A stretch of DNA of 64,000 nt from Batillaria attramentaria (GCA_018292915.2 JACVVK020000016.1:2158001-2222000), one strand, 5' to 3'. Positions 25,179 through 36,634 are shown, counted from the stretch's first letter. Notes: a model not told the origin generated them from the sequence alone. Program-made: numbers and translations.

Positions 25179-26735
25179 GCCACCCAGCAAAGTGTTGATC
25201 AACTGCAAAAATCAGTGGTAATCGGTGAATTTGCAGAACTGAACTCCTAGTAGTTCACTGACTTTTGTAACCCAAAGGCATCGGTTTTAATTGTTTCAGT
25301 GATGGCCTTGACGTTTTTTCCTCAACACAAATAGCTGATGTTCCATGTAGCCAAGCGAAGTTATGTTCTCACTGTGTGCATGACTGCGTGGCCCTCTCTA
25401 TTGCAATTGGAGCCTTGTTTCCTTTCTCAGTACAAAATTGTGAGTCGTAAGATGGTACTCCGAGTCTACCTGAATGCTTACGGAAACCAGTTTCTAACGG
25501 GAAAAGCAACTCCAAGGAAAGGAATCATATCAGTGTAGCTCGGTCAGCGAAATTTAACAATGAAATGGATACAAGTGCGTTTCACTGCATCTATAGAGAG
25601 CGCTATAGTACCCGCAGGCCTATCCTGTTGCGGTAACATATTACAAATTTCCAAAGGAATCTGGCAGGAAACGCCTGTTTACAAGACGTAAACACACGTA
25701 CGTCCAACGACTGTTCTAGTTCGTAAATTGGAAGACGTTGGAGGTAGGGGAAAGTGAAAGCGTTCTTTGTTTGACACGCGGGCCGTGCATGGCCTTGTGG
25801 CGCGTGATGTATGCGCTGCCAGACACCGTTACTGCACGTGCAGCACGCGCACACGACACAACAGACACCAAGCATGCGCGGCAGTCGGCGCAAATTGGAA
25901 GAGTAAACACATGGCTTGGATACGAAAGAGGGTATCATATCGATATAAATGGCAAACAATAATAAATAGTTGGGCAGACATCGCCAAGTCCTTTTTTCCC
26001 CCCACGACTGACTGGATCGCCTTTGGGTGTGTGGCCGCACGGAATCAGTCATAACACTTCTCTTTGCTACACTGAGACTCCCATGATTCGGTGAATCAGT
26101 ATTCCCAAGAATATTGGTCTATACTGACATACGCCATGCACAAACACACAAAACAAATAAACAAGCATGTCAACAAGGAACAAAACGTTGACGACACTGA
26201 ATCTGTGCAGGGGCCCAGGGTCGAAAACGTACTTGTAAACAGTTTCCTTGCATGACGGTCCGGCGCTGAAGTCTGAATGTTCATTGTGAACGATCACAGT
26301 ATCACACGTCCTGACACAGCTTTCACACGAGACAGTGTCATACGGCAGTGCGTGTGTGTGTGTGTGTATGGGGGGGGGGGTGGAGGGGGGAGATGGCGGA
26401 GTGATCGGTATTGGCTTGGTGTGACGCTGTTTCAGTCGTTGATCTTTATTTCTTAGAAATCGTCTGCTGTTGTTGTCCTTGCCATCCGATGTGTGCCCGG
26501 ATTTTCAGTGGTTATTCGGCCTCTTTGATGGTTCGTGTACGTGTGCGTGCATGTATTATGTTAACTATTACTATTCTCATCGGATCTAAAACAATTGTTT
26601 TGCCTCAGTCTTGACATCACTCCATCAGTTTGTGTGTGTAATGTCATACCACTCTCGTATAATTATATTCGTACGGTTTTTGTGCCCGGTGATGTGTGTA
26701 TTTTTTTTTCCTTCCTTTTTTTCAGAGGAGCCGGG
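25179..26735. other. Stretch without recognisable gene
   Basis: Only a (GT)n tract at 26351-26367 followed by poly-G at 26371-26380, and an NRF1-like half site near 25876, were noted. Confidence 0.55.
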
Positions 26736-26737
26736 TG

Positions 26738-26828
26738 GGTGGGTGTCCTTTTCCACTACATGAGGGTGATACTTGATGATAAAAGACGGGGCAACGAGAA
26801 AAAAAGCCAGCACAAATTTTGGCTTCAA
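26738..26828 (-). mobile_element. SINE family 1, partial copy
   Basis: The minus strand shows the family 1 body: GCCAGCAC-complement region, TCGTTGCCCCGTCTTT, ATCA.CC..ATGTAGTGGAAAAGGAC and an ACCC-rich tail. The tRNA head is absent, and GTTAAAC has been lost from the 3' end. It lies head to head with the next copy. Confidence 0.75.
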
Positions 26829-26835
26829 GTCATGC

Positions 26836-26990
26836 AGGAGAGCCGGGATAGCCGAGCGGTAATGTGTTGCTCGGGTGGTGTGTTCGAATCCCGGCTGGGG
26901 TCAAATATTTGTCCGGGCTTTTTTCTCGTTGCCCCGTCTTTGATATCACCCGTATGTGGGGCAAAAGGACGTTAAACCCTCGAACACTCG
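26836..26990 (+). mobile_element. tRNA-derived SINE family 1, with head
   Basis: The head GCCGGGATAGCCGAGCGGTA gives an A-box-like element. GTGTTCGAATCCCGGCTGG supplies a B box. The body TCGTTGCCCCGTCTTTGATATCACCCGTATGTGG and 3' GGACGTTAAAC are shared with at least six other copies in this window. No exact target-site duplication was found for this copy. Confidence 0.85.
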
Positions 26991-28590
26991 CCCGCCCTTT
27001 TTCTTTTTTCAATCTGATGACCGAAGTGGATCCAGAAGTAAAATGATTTTGATTCTGACTGAGCCCGGCTGATTACTGTTTTGCAAAAGCGTTTCTTCGG
27101 CTTTTGTTGGCGAAGTTAGTCACTGGTCCAGGCCTGAGATGACTGATTGAAGTCTTGCGTGCCGGCGTGCGTGCGTGTGTGTGTACAAAATCAGTTTGTG
27201 GTCAAAACTGACTTTCCTGCTTACGACAGACAACAGCGAATCACCAGCATCAGCAGCACGTCTACCAGCTACTGTGAGCAAGATGACGTGCAGCAAGTAA
27301 CTGACTTGGCCGGCGGTGAGTCCGGCAGTGATTCCCAGCTGGCCGGCGTGAGTGGTGCAGTTGGTCATCAGGACAGGCTGCGAGAGGAACATGCACAAAA
27401 AGCAACGGAGTCAGTTCTGTTGGAATCCTGGGATCTTGGCAGTTTTCTGGCTTGGACGCCTTCTGTGAGAGTGAGGAGCTCTCCAGCCGGCTGGCTTTCA
27501 TCTGACTAACGTTTGATGTGCCAAGGCAGCACAAACAGGCGTAACGGCAGAAAAGCGGCAATGCGAGAAAGCGAGTTTTCCCTCTTTATCTGTGCTCAAT
27601 GGAAATCAGATGGGCCCGTCATCTCGGCCTCTCCGCCTGTACCTGCGAGTGCATTCCTAGCACTAGATTCCACCGGGTGGGACAGACAGTGGAGAGGAGA
27701 CGAGCTGTAGTCGTGGCGGGCCGGCCTTTGAAGGGTTGGGTCACTAGGTGTGTGTCAGTGCCGGCGACATGAGGCAGGAAGCGCTCGCCCCTCGTCAGCC
27801 AATCAAGCACGAGTCTCCAGAAAGAGGCTCACACGAAAATAAGGGTGTCGCTGACATATCTATTAAGTCAAGCATTCCCACCACGCGCCGCACGTGCAAA
27901 GAAAATTGCATTTTGAAAACGTATACGTGAACTGGAGAAGCGGAGCAAGATCCTAAAATAGATAAGTGGTTAAACTTCTGTAAACAAATCATTGCAGGAT
28001 GAGCGCAACTAATGACGGGCTCGCACTGTTGACTTTGTTTAGCTAGTTACAGATACATGTAGTTTGGCAGGAGTCTGAGGCGGGGGCACGCACCCGCTCT
28101 AAACAGTCAGAGACCATCCCAAAGAATACGCAGACACTCGGTCGGCAGCTTCTATCGTTTAGTACTGATCTCTTCTAGGTCTCCGAGTATGCAGGTCTTG
28201 AAGGTGATCTCATCTTCAGCACTGAGTCCACTCAGCTGGGTCAGCTGTGCCAGACTGTATGCTATGCCACACCAGCAAGACACAACAGCAAGTGCTGGGT
28301 TTGTGGAGTGAGGCAGACAGGCTGATGAACTCCACAGGTAAAGAGCGTAGCACTAAGGAGTACACATTTTGCTCGGCCATATCAGCAGACCATCAGTGTA
28401 GCCGGCTGTCGCTTCAGTGTTGGTCAGCACGGCAGCAGAACCTCAACCCCGCTCGATTCGCTGACCCTGAGACCGTCAGGTGCTTAACAAAAGAAGTAGC
28501 ATCAACATGCTTTGCAGATCGATGGTCGAGGTAAACATTTACTGACGCCCGTGACTACTCACACACTGACTATTCTCAACATGCATATGT
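26991..28590. other. Stretch without recognisable gene
   Basis: Short ORFs only; no recognisable exon or transposon. Confidence 0.55.
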
Positions 28591-28890
28591 ATATCTTCTT
28601 CTTCTTCTTCTTCTGCGTTCCCTGTTCTGGACTCCTCTTCAGATGATTAGGTTTGTGGTCTTTATATAAGCAGTGGTCTTCAAGAGGTCTGATTTGCTGC
28701 CCCAGAGTTTCTCTGCCAGTGTGGCTCCGTTCGGCCAGTGTTGTGTCCTTGCTTCTTTGAAAAGGGGGCAGGACGGCAGAATGTGTTCCGGGGTTTGAGG
28801 GGCTGTTCCGCACAGACAGTCTGGTGAGTGTGACAGCCCAAGGCGGCACAGGTGGGCACGCAGTCTGCAGTGTCCAGTTATATCGTCCTA
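28591..28890 (-). mobile_element. LINE 3' end (C-terminal Cys/His region)
   Basis: On the minus strand, from 28887 to a TGA at 28639, the frame encodes ITGHCRL.AHL.RLGL, then a C-x-C (CLCG) and TPEHIL..C motif, and a KLWGS...TTAYIKTT tail. This is the typical C-terminal end of Jockey/I-like non-LTR polymerase ORFs. Immediately after the stop, the element ends in a (GAA)n tail (28613-28591), which is the CTT microsatellite on the + strand. A TAG just upstream of the frame suggests decay or truncation. This is a different LINE type from the copies at 24 kb and 33-35 kb. Confidence 0.7.
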
Positions 28891-31489
28891 GGTTAGTGTG
28901 CGCTCCACAATTTTAGGACATAACAAAACGTATAATGCAATTGTGACGGTCGAGTGGAGTGAGCAGGCGCACGAGTGTCAGTGGTACGTAGGGGAGTCAA
29001 CACATAGTGTCAGGCAAAACGCATCTTCATTTGCCACTACGGAAGAGCAGTGTAACTAAGTCTGCAAAAATACAAATAAATAGACGTTAGTACACCGAAA
29101 AAGAAAAAGTAAAGCAGGTAACAATAAGAGAATAAAGTATAAAAGTACAAAATGGATAAACCTAAGAATGGTAAAAGCCATAGCCAAACAGCTACAGCAC
29201 AAAATAATGTAACAATACTAAACAGAAACTAACACCAATACTAAACCGGCGCTAGTGATGCCAGCAGCCTCACCGATACAACCTTTATGCCATTTCATGT
29301 GACAGAACAACCTATGAGACAAATATATAAAATATCAGGCCAAATACTGACACAAAGAAGAAGAAGAGAGAGAGGCAGAGAGAGATTATCATAAAAGTTA
29401 AATGTGGACCAAGGCAAATTGTCACACAAAAATACAAATATGGACCTGACTGAAAGTTAACTAAGAAATCCGGTGTACGCGCGGAATTCGAGCGAGTACT
29501 GTGACAAACAAAGGAAAACTAAAACTGATGTCTGAACTGTACACATCGGTGGAACAAATCAAAACTACTAAAATATTATGAACTGATGGCATCAAAGTAC
29601 TAAATGAACATGATGATAAGGATATACTATGATACATGGCCGGTCAGTATAGCAGATGACAGTAGTTTGCACAGACTAAGACTAAGGTGGTTAGACTGAT
29701 TCCAAACCGAATCTCATTCAAAAGTTACCCAGACAAATTAGCGCCTGTGGGGGGGAAATCTGTGTTTGTCAGTTCAGACACAGAAAATTAGTATACAGTA
29801 ACACTAGCGGGCCTCATACAGCAGCTATGAACTTCAGCGTCGGAAAGGGCACGAAAATTACTTTAAAGGTGGTATGGGGTTATGATGCTAGTGAAAGACG
29901 GGGAATTTTCTACGGCTGCTCAAAGAGCGAAAAACCCGGCCGGGCGGCCGGCTCTCGGCCCTTTAGTGGAAAGGGCGGGTTCAGACCGGCCCGATTAAAC
30001 CCGTTAAACTACAAAATAGCACTAGGACCAAAACATAGCTAAAAGTACAAACTTCTGAAACTACTACTGTTTACAGAATAACCCTAGGTCAAACGACTGT
30101 GGACTAAACGACAAACGACTATTTGACAATAAACAAACACTGGCACAAGAGCCATCGCGGATACCAAACGCTCCCTGCCGGACTGGAGGGGTCTGCTCGC
30201 GGCTGACGTACAGAGCTGGCCGGAGAACAAAGGCTAGTCAATGAGCGTGAGGGTGCAAACCGGCCACTCGGCTACACAAAGATACACAAGTATCTTGTAG
30301 AATGTCTGTTCACCATACAAGGAGTGTTCACCGATTTAAGGTGAGTTAACGAAAAGCACTAAGTTTTCAGTCCCACTCCTAATCTCCTGGCTTATGCACA
30401 CAGTCAGCATAGATCAACTGACTGAGCGGCGGCGACTGATGCCGGACTGGCCTGCTTTCAAAGATCGGATTGCGTGAAACGTTCACGTGATGGTGGCCTA
30501 AGAGCGAATGTGTGCCTTCACTATACAGACAGTTCTGTGCAGCCAGACTTTTTGTGGAGTTACTTTTTTCTTTTTACTTGTAAGCACCCATTTGCAGTTT
30601 CAGTACAGACAAATCAAAGACGGTCCGCCATGATGCAAAATGTGGTAGGAAGTTTGTAATTAAGTGATCAGACATACGATTTTGCATTTGCTTCTCACTA
30701 CAGGGGGGGGAAACCCCCACCAAAACATCGGTATGAAACTAATTAGGAAAAGACAAGAAGGGCCACCTGCAGTGGTAGTAGGCAGGCGACCCGCGCTTCA
30801 AGTCGCACACTCAGCCATCCACATTGACCAGTGATGCTGAAACCGGCGTACAGGTCAGTTCAAACTGGCAACGCTGCTATTTTTATTGTGCTCACTGTAA
30901 GTGTAAGCTTTCTTTGCTCAGTCTGATCAGTCTCAGTCGTAATCAACATTTCTTCTTTTTTTTTTATATCAGCAAAAAGTATGCTTTGCTGTCTGATGGC
31001 CGCATGCCCCCCAGTGCACCGCATTTATGGGCGGATACCGGTATAGGTCAGTATATATATGCCGCGGCCGTTCTGTTCTCTGTGTTCAGCACGTCACGAG
31101 GAAGCCCGACCGCCACACAGCTTGGCCGCATTGTTTTTCTCTACAGCTGAAACCCGACTCTGACAAGACGGGACGAGTTATTCCTACTGAGAATGTCACT
31201 GGAAGCCGGTCCCCTGTCAACTAGTGTCTACTTTACATCGAATGGTGCCGTGTAACAGGTGGAAAGCGGCCTGCTGGCTTCGTTCGACAGTTCTGATTTT
31301 GTGCGTGTGTGGGGGGGGGGGGGGGGGGGGGGAGGGGGGTAAAGTGTGGGGGATTTTTTTTGGCCGTGTGAAACTGATTTCAATCATTGTTGGAAACTGA
31401 TAACAATGTCAGGGAATATAGTTATTTAACAGTTTTCCTAAACAAAAAAAAAACCTTCGTCCTGGGTTCGGGATCACGGTGGGTAACCT
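28891..31489. other. Stretch without recognisable gene
   Basis: A-rich, low-complexity DNA with no recognisable exon. A poly-G run (31310-31331) lies within it. Confidence 0.55.
31310..31331. repeat. poly-G tract
   Basis: More than 20 consecutive G, followed by further G-rich sequence. Confidence 0.95.
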
Positions 31490-31497
31490 CATCAAAT

Positions 31498-31600
31498 GGT
31501 GTTTGGGAGTTAAACGTCCTTTCCCACTACGTACGGGTGGTACCAAAGACGGGGCAACGAGAAAAGAGGCCAGCATAAATAACTGGCCCCCAACGGTACT
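31498..31600 (-). mobile_element. SINE family 1, partial copy
   Basis: The minus strand carries GGCCAG, TCGTTGCCCCGTCTTTGGTA.CACCCGTACGTAGTGGGAAAGGACGTTTAAC and part of the TTCGGG-like head. The 38-bp minisatellite starts directly beyond its 5' side. Confidence 0.75.
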
Positions 31601-31604
31601 CGCC

Positions 31605-32212
31605 AAGTAAAGCACGAGGAAGACGGTCAGAAGCACTGAGGGAAGTAAAGCACGAGGAAGACGGTCAGAAGCACTGAGGGAAGTACAGCACGAGGAAGAC
31701 GGTCAGAAGCACTGAGGGAAGTACAGCACGAGGAAGACGGTCAGAAGCACTGAGGGAAGTAAAGCACGAGGAAGACGGTCAGAAGCACTGAGGGAAGTAA
31801 AGCACGAGGAAGACGGTCAGAAGCACTGAGGGAAGTACAGCACGAGGAAGACGGTCAGAAGCACTGAGGGAAGTACAGCACGAGGAAGACGGTCAGAAGC
31901 ACTGAGGGAAGTACAGCACGAGGAAGACGGTCAGAAGCACTGAGGGAAGTACAGCACGAGGAAGACGGTCAGAAGCACTGAGGGAAGTAAAGCACGAGGA
32001 AGACGGTCAGAAGCACTGAGGGAAGTAAAGCACGAGGAAGACGGTCAGAAGCACTGAGGGAAGTACAGCACGAGGAAGACGGTCAGAAGCACTGAGGGAA
32101 GTACAGCACGAGGAAGACGGTCAGAAGCACTGAGGGAAGTAAAGCACGAGGAAGACGGTCAGAAGCACTGAGGGAAGTAAAGCACGAGGAAGACGGTCAG
32201 AAGCACTGAGGG
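31605..32212. repeat. 38-bp minisatellite, 16 units
   Basis: Sixteen units start every 38 bases from 31605 to 32175. They are identical except at one site (AAGTAAAGC versus AAGTACAGC). In order, the variants are A A C C A A C C C C A A C C A A, so every run has an even length. No frame stays open through the array. Direct repeats without spacers rule out a CRISPR-like arrangement. Confidence 0.98.
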
Positions 32213-32333
32213 ACCGTCCAAAATAGTGCCAGGCAGGTGCGATTATTCAAGGGCATGCTGGGAATAGTTTGGAAGAGCAAATTCATTTAAAATCCCCGGG
32301 GGAAAAATATAGCAGTATATGTGATTTAGATAG

Positions 32334-32409
<76 letters not shown>
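32334..32409. repeat. (GT)n-(GA)n compound microsatellite
   Basis: About 29 GT units followed by nine GA units. Confidence 0.97.
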
Positions 32410-33017
32410 CTGTTGAAGAACAAGCCAGTTTTCACTCCTTTCGGGATTAGTACCGGCGGGCAGACTCTTTACTGTTTGAAACGGTTCAGTAGTGTTAACT
32501 CGACTTTCTGCTACTCAGCAAAGCTAACAAAAGATCCCACCCCCTACTCCCCCTCCCCGCTGGCAATACCAAAAACACATTTTCTGTTGCAGGACTTCAG
32601 TGATTTTAGATGTTTTACCTTTTCTTCCCATGTCCTCCCACGTCCGCATGCTGCTACGCGTATGCCACGCACTATTTGGACGCACCCTCAATTCCTGATT
32701 CTCGCAGATTCCGGGCGCCTTGTAGACTCAAACGTGCTTTACCCCTCGTGCTTTACCCCCGTTTACCCCCATGCTATTCTCTCCTAGCTGGTTTTGCTGT
32801 TGATGCAGCGATTCGGGAGAAATTTTCCGAAATAGAACTTTGTCGAACCTTCTCAGTGAATTAGCGACTCCATCATCGGACATTATCAAGTCACGTGACA
32901 CAAGGGACCTTATCCTCCGTGGGGACTGGTAAGGGCACCGGGGAACTTCACTGTCCATGCAAAGCCTTGACCGGTCCTGCTGGAGATCATTAGTGAACGT
33001 TGATTCTGACCATGCTG

Positions 33018-33204
33018 CCGTCACTGATCACAATCAACATGTTACTCGACGCACACTGTATACACATGCAGCTGATTTTGCCTCATCCTGCGTCAACCCA
33101 CCGCAATTTCGAGGACTCGCCGTACAATATACCATAAACACATAATTCATACCTTAAATCCACCCGGCTTTTTCGAGTAACATGTTGATTGTGATCAGTG
33201 ACGG
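33018..33204. repeat. Perfect 32-bp inverted repeat with 123-bp spacer
   Basis: 33018-33049 is the exact reverse complement of 33173-33204. The right arm abuts the dispersed repeat that continues to 33513. It could be the ends of a short non-autonomous element or a local foldback. No flanking target duplication was seen. Confidence 0.92.
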
Positions 33205-33513
33205 CTACACAACCCATGATCAGGTGTTAAGAGCTACAGGTGGTGGTGTGCTGTTGAATGATTATCGGTTAGGTCACTCATGGATAGACGGCTTCTTTCT
33301 TTAACCTTTCATACTAAGATCTATAGAAACTTGAACATGCAGTTTCAGACCACCTGCCAAGAAATCTAATCCATACATGCTCTTAATGTTGATGAGCGAC
33401 GACCACTGCAGACACACCGACCAGTCCAGAAGGAATGCCACAGGTTTCTGTATGAAAACTGACACAGTCACTGCGTGAACAACAGTCCGGTTTGATGGTG
33501 GTCGTTTGGACAT
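33202..33513 (-). repeat. Unclassified dispersed repeat, copy 1
   Basis: The minus strand of this 312-bp block matches 50734-51112 (+) along its length with few substitutions. Differences include a roughly 75-bp block present only in the 50-kb copy and small indels. No RT, transposase or Pol III box was recognised. The right end coincides with the start of the LINE RT piece at 33511. Confidence 0.9.
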
Positions 33514-33926
33514 GCCGGCCAGTTGTCAGAAAGCTTTGAGATGAAGACCGGAGTCCGCCAGGGATGCCTGTTGTCCCCGTTCCTCTTCTTTCTGGTCATC
33601 GACTGGATCATGAAGACCACTACAGCAGGCAGGGAAAACGGGATACAGTGGACACTCTGGACGCAGCTGGATGACCTCGACTTTGCGGATGACCTGGCGC
33701 TCCTGTCTCACAGCCACAGCCAGATGCAGGACAAGACTACTTGCCTGGAAGCCACATCAGCTGGAACAGGGCTCAAGATCAACAGGAAGAAAACCGAGCT
33801 GATGAAGTTCAACACCACTGCCAACACACCAGTCACAGTCGGTGGAGAGCCCATCAGGGAGGTAGAGTCTTTTGTCTACCTGGGGAGCGTGGTTGATGGA
33901 CAGGGAGGCACAGACCGAAACGTCTG
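33511..33926 (+). mobile_element. LINE RT fragment, inverted relative to adjacent 5' half
   Basis: The + strand encodes the RT palm from GQLSESFEMKTGVRQG through LDFADDLALLSHS to VVDGQGGTDR, almost identical to the copy at 24076-25166. Homology stops abruptly near 33926. It then joins the minus-strand 5' half of the same family, so the two halves face each other. The left junction shares CATG between the dispersed repeat and the LINE. Confidence 0.92.
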
Positions 33927-35655
33927 TGCTGGTGGGAGGTCTGGTGGTGTTTCAGGGATGGGGCGATTTAACAGCTCCCTGAAGTGTTCTGCCCATCGCT
34001 TCAGCTGTTCCTCAGTTGTTGTCAGTGGGTGCCCGTTCTGGTCCTTCACTGGTTTGTCTGTCTGCTGAAATTAGCCCGCGAGCTTCTTGGTCACCTTGTA
34101 CAGGTCTTTTAGATCCCCTGCTTCCTCTGCTTGACTGGCCAGGTTGTCGATGTAGTCCCTCTTGTCCTTCCTGATGCTCCTCTTCACTTCTCTGTCAGCT
34201 GCTGTGTATTCTTCTTGTGCCTTTGCCTTAGCTCTTCTTGTTTGGCTCGTGTTCAGTGCAGTTTTCTTCTCTTTCCTAACTTCCAGCTTCTGGATGGTAT
34301 CAGCAGAGATCCATTTCTTGTGTTGGGTCTTTCTCTTGCCAAAGACCTCTTCGCGTGTGTCGTGCCAGTTTCTTGCTGTGTTCCCACTGTGTCTCGATGT
34401 CCGTTCCACTGTCATCTATCAGGTCTTGCAGTGGCTGGAACCTGTTGGAAAGGCTGATCCGGAATGCTGCTTGTGTGTCTGTGCTCCAACGCTGTAGTCC
34501 AACGTTGTACCTGGTCCGTGTGTTGTTGGCTTTGATGTGCCTCTTAAGCCGAAGTCTCAATGTTGTTGTGAGAAGGTGGTGGTCTGATGATACATCGGCA
34601 CCCCTCATCACGAGCACATCTCGCCATGATCTCCTGAACTTCCGGCTGATGCAGATGTGATCAATCTGGTTCTTCGTGAAATGGTCCGGCGATCTCCATG
34701 TGGCCTTGTGGATGCGCTTGTGTGGGAAGATGCTGCCTCCTATCACTAGCTGGTTCAGGACACAAAAGTCTGCAAAGCGCTCGCCATTTTCGTTCATCTG
34801 TCCCAGTCCGTGTGTTCCCATGGTGTCCTCATAGCCTGTGTTGTCTGATCCAATCTTGGCGTTGAAGTCTCCCATCAGTATGGTCATGTCCTTGGCTCCT
34901 CCTCTATCTATCACTGTCTGCAGTTGTTGGTTGAAGTCATCTTTTTTCTCCTCTTCCGCATCATTGGTTGGAGCGTAGCACTGGATGATGTTCAGCTTGA
35001 TGTCTTTTTCTTGGTGATGAATTTGGCTGTGATGATGCGGGAGTTGACAGGTTCCCAGCCGATGAGTGCCCGCTGTGCCTCCAGTGCCAGCATCAGGACC
35101 ACACCCTCAGTGTGGGGGGCTCCATCCTCTGTGTGTTCAGAGTACAGCAATTGCTCTCCCGATGAAAATCTCAGCTGTCCTGTCTGTAGCCACCTTGTCT
35201 CACTCAGTCCCAGTACTCCTATCTTGTAGTTCTTCATCTCTCTTGCTACTTGTATGGTCCTTCCTACTTCATACATTGTCCTGATGTTCCATGTGGCTAC
35301 TCTTGTCGTTGTCCTGGGTGTTAGAAAGGGGGTCGACCTTGCAGCTTCCGGCTTTCACTGCACTGCGTCATAGGTCTCCGGGATGGAGACCCTTCCTCGC
35401 CCAGGTGAATGTCTTGGTTTGTTGCTGTCGATGCTTCTGTAACTTGATTTTTTTTTTTTTTACAGGTAGGGCTGTTAACCCTGCGCAAACCCGTTTAGCC
35501 TCTTGGAGAGGTGGTCCACATTCGTCTGACCTCTACCCTTCAACCTGTCCAGCTTGGGTGACCCTGCCAGGAGCACGTGCTCCCGCTGGCATAACTATCT
35601 GGGTCATTGAGGTACACAAGCCACTACCCCACGACAAGGGGTTGACCATGTAGGG
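33927..35655 (-). mobile_element. LINE 5' half: 5'UTR, endonuclease, linker
   Basis: Reading leftwards on the minus strand: a 5' untranslated region with a poly-A run (about 35655-35340); an endonuclease domain beginning TWNIRTMYEVGRT (about 35295), with LSETRW, then MGDFNAKIG and SSDHHLL, which are hallmarks of an APE-type nuclease; and a linker ending in LKRWAEHFRELLNRP (about 34000-33960). Frameshifts near 35005 and near 34400, and a TAA just after KKLAG (about 34075), disable it. The end at 33927 precedes the polymerase motifs, which instead lie inverted to the left. Confidence 0.92.
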
Positions 35656-35946
35656 TAGTTATTGTTCAGTGGTGTTTATTTTTTTAAACAGGAGAACCCA
35701 TTTGATCTTTTTATTTAATTTAATTTAACTAATTCTGTCTAATTTTCTTGTTCCTTGTATTCCCCACACATCAAAAGAAGATTTTGTCGTTCAAGACACA
35801 GTAAAGTATATTTGATTTGTTTTGATTTGGTTACAGTTCAAGTTGATACTGCCCCTTCCGCTGTCGCGAGCCAACTGTTACTGAGTGCTCACGGCGCTTA
35901 GCAAGAGGCTTTTGAAAGAAAGATGGGAGGGGGAAGGGGGGGGGGG

Positions 35947-35996
35947 CAAGCACTATGGGGGGTCTAACACGCTTATGACACCGGCTACACCATGCT

Positions 35997-36044
<48 letters not shown>
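35947..36044 (+). repeat. AAGCACTATGGGG module plus (CT)n, copy 1
   Basis: A module reading AAGCACTATGGGG...TATGACACCGGCTACACCATGCTG leads into (CT)n. Its first part recurs at 40298-40374 and its last part at 36229-36270. Confidence 0.88.
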
Positions 36045-36048
<4 letters not shown>

Positions 36049-36163
36049 GTCGTGAGTTCGTATCCCGGCTGGGGTCAAACATTTGTGCTGGCTTTTTCAT
36101 CGTTGCCCCGTCTTTGATATCACCCGTATGTGGTGGAAAAGGACGTTAAACACCCACCCAGCC

Positions 36164-36165
<2 letters not shown>
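36045..36165 (+). mobile_element. SINE family 1, 5'-truncated, inside CT microsatellite
   Basis: Starts at GGGTCGTGAGTTCGTATCCC (B box), passes through GCCCCGTCTTTGATATCACCC and ends at GGACGTTAAACACCCACCC. (CT)n lies on both sides, so it probably inserted into a CT tract. Confidence 0.85.
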
Positions 36166-36168
<3 letters not shown>

Positions 36169-36230
<62 letters not shown>

Positions 36231-36245
36231 GGCTACACCATACTG

Positions 36246-36330
<85 letters not shown>
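36169..36330. repeat. Alternating (CT)n and (CA)n blocks
   Basis: CT, CA, then CCGGCTACACCATACTG, then CT and CA again, ending at GTGGAATATACTG. Confidence 0.96.
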
Positions 36331-36333
<3 letters not shown>

Positions 36334-36408
36334 GAATATACTGAACTGCCGTCACCGCTGTCACGGCGAAGCTTGGGTTCGAACCCAGGCCGACATGTGA
36401 CATGTGAC
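36331..36408 (+). mobile_element. SINE family 2-like head fragment
   Basis: GTGGAATATACTGAACTGCCGT, then a B box GGGTTCGAACCCAGGCC and a short ACATGTGACATGTGAC duplication. It matches 40533-40610 but lacks the downstream body. Confidence 0.65.
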
Positions 36409-36634
36409 AGTAAACAAATGACCGTAAGCCGAATTAAATCTGCTGATAGGTACGAAGTTCGCGTCTCAGATTCTGACTGATGTAATGGAGGGAATAGGGA
36501 TAGCAACTGAACGGAAATTTTGACTGAAGTTAATTTTGCCAATAACACAAAGAAGGAGAAAAAGTGGGTCAAAACGGGAAGCAGAAAAACACGAGACAAA
36601 TCACTTTTCTTTTCTAAGCACTCTTACTTGCCAG

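Noticed and set aside
31605..32212. CRISPR-like array
   Set aside because: Repeats are contiguous with no unique spacers, and the genome is animal-like; the 87-bp and 42-bp arrays fail for the same reason.
35291..35653. Plus-strand ORF of 120 codons
   Set aside because: It lies antisense to the 5' UTR and start of the LINE endonuclease and is a shadow of that element.
33511..35655. Twin-priming 5' inversion
   Set aside because: Twin priming yields halves that diverge with the 5' part inverted at the far side; here they converge.
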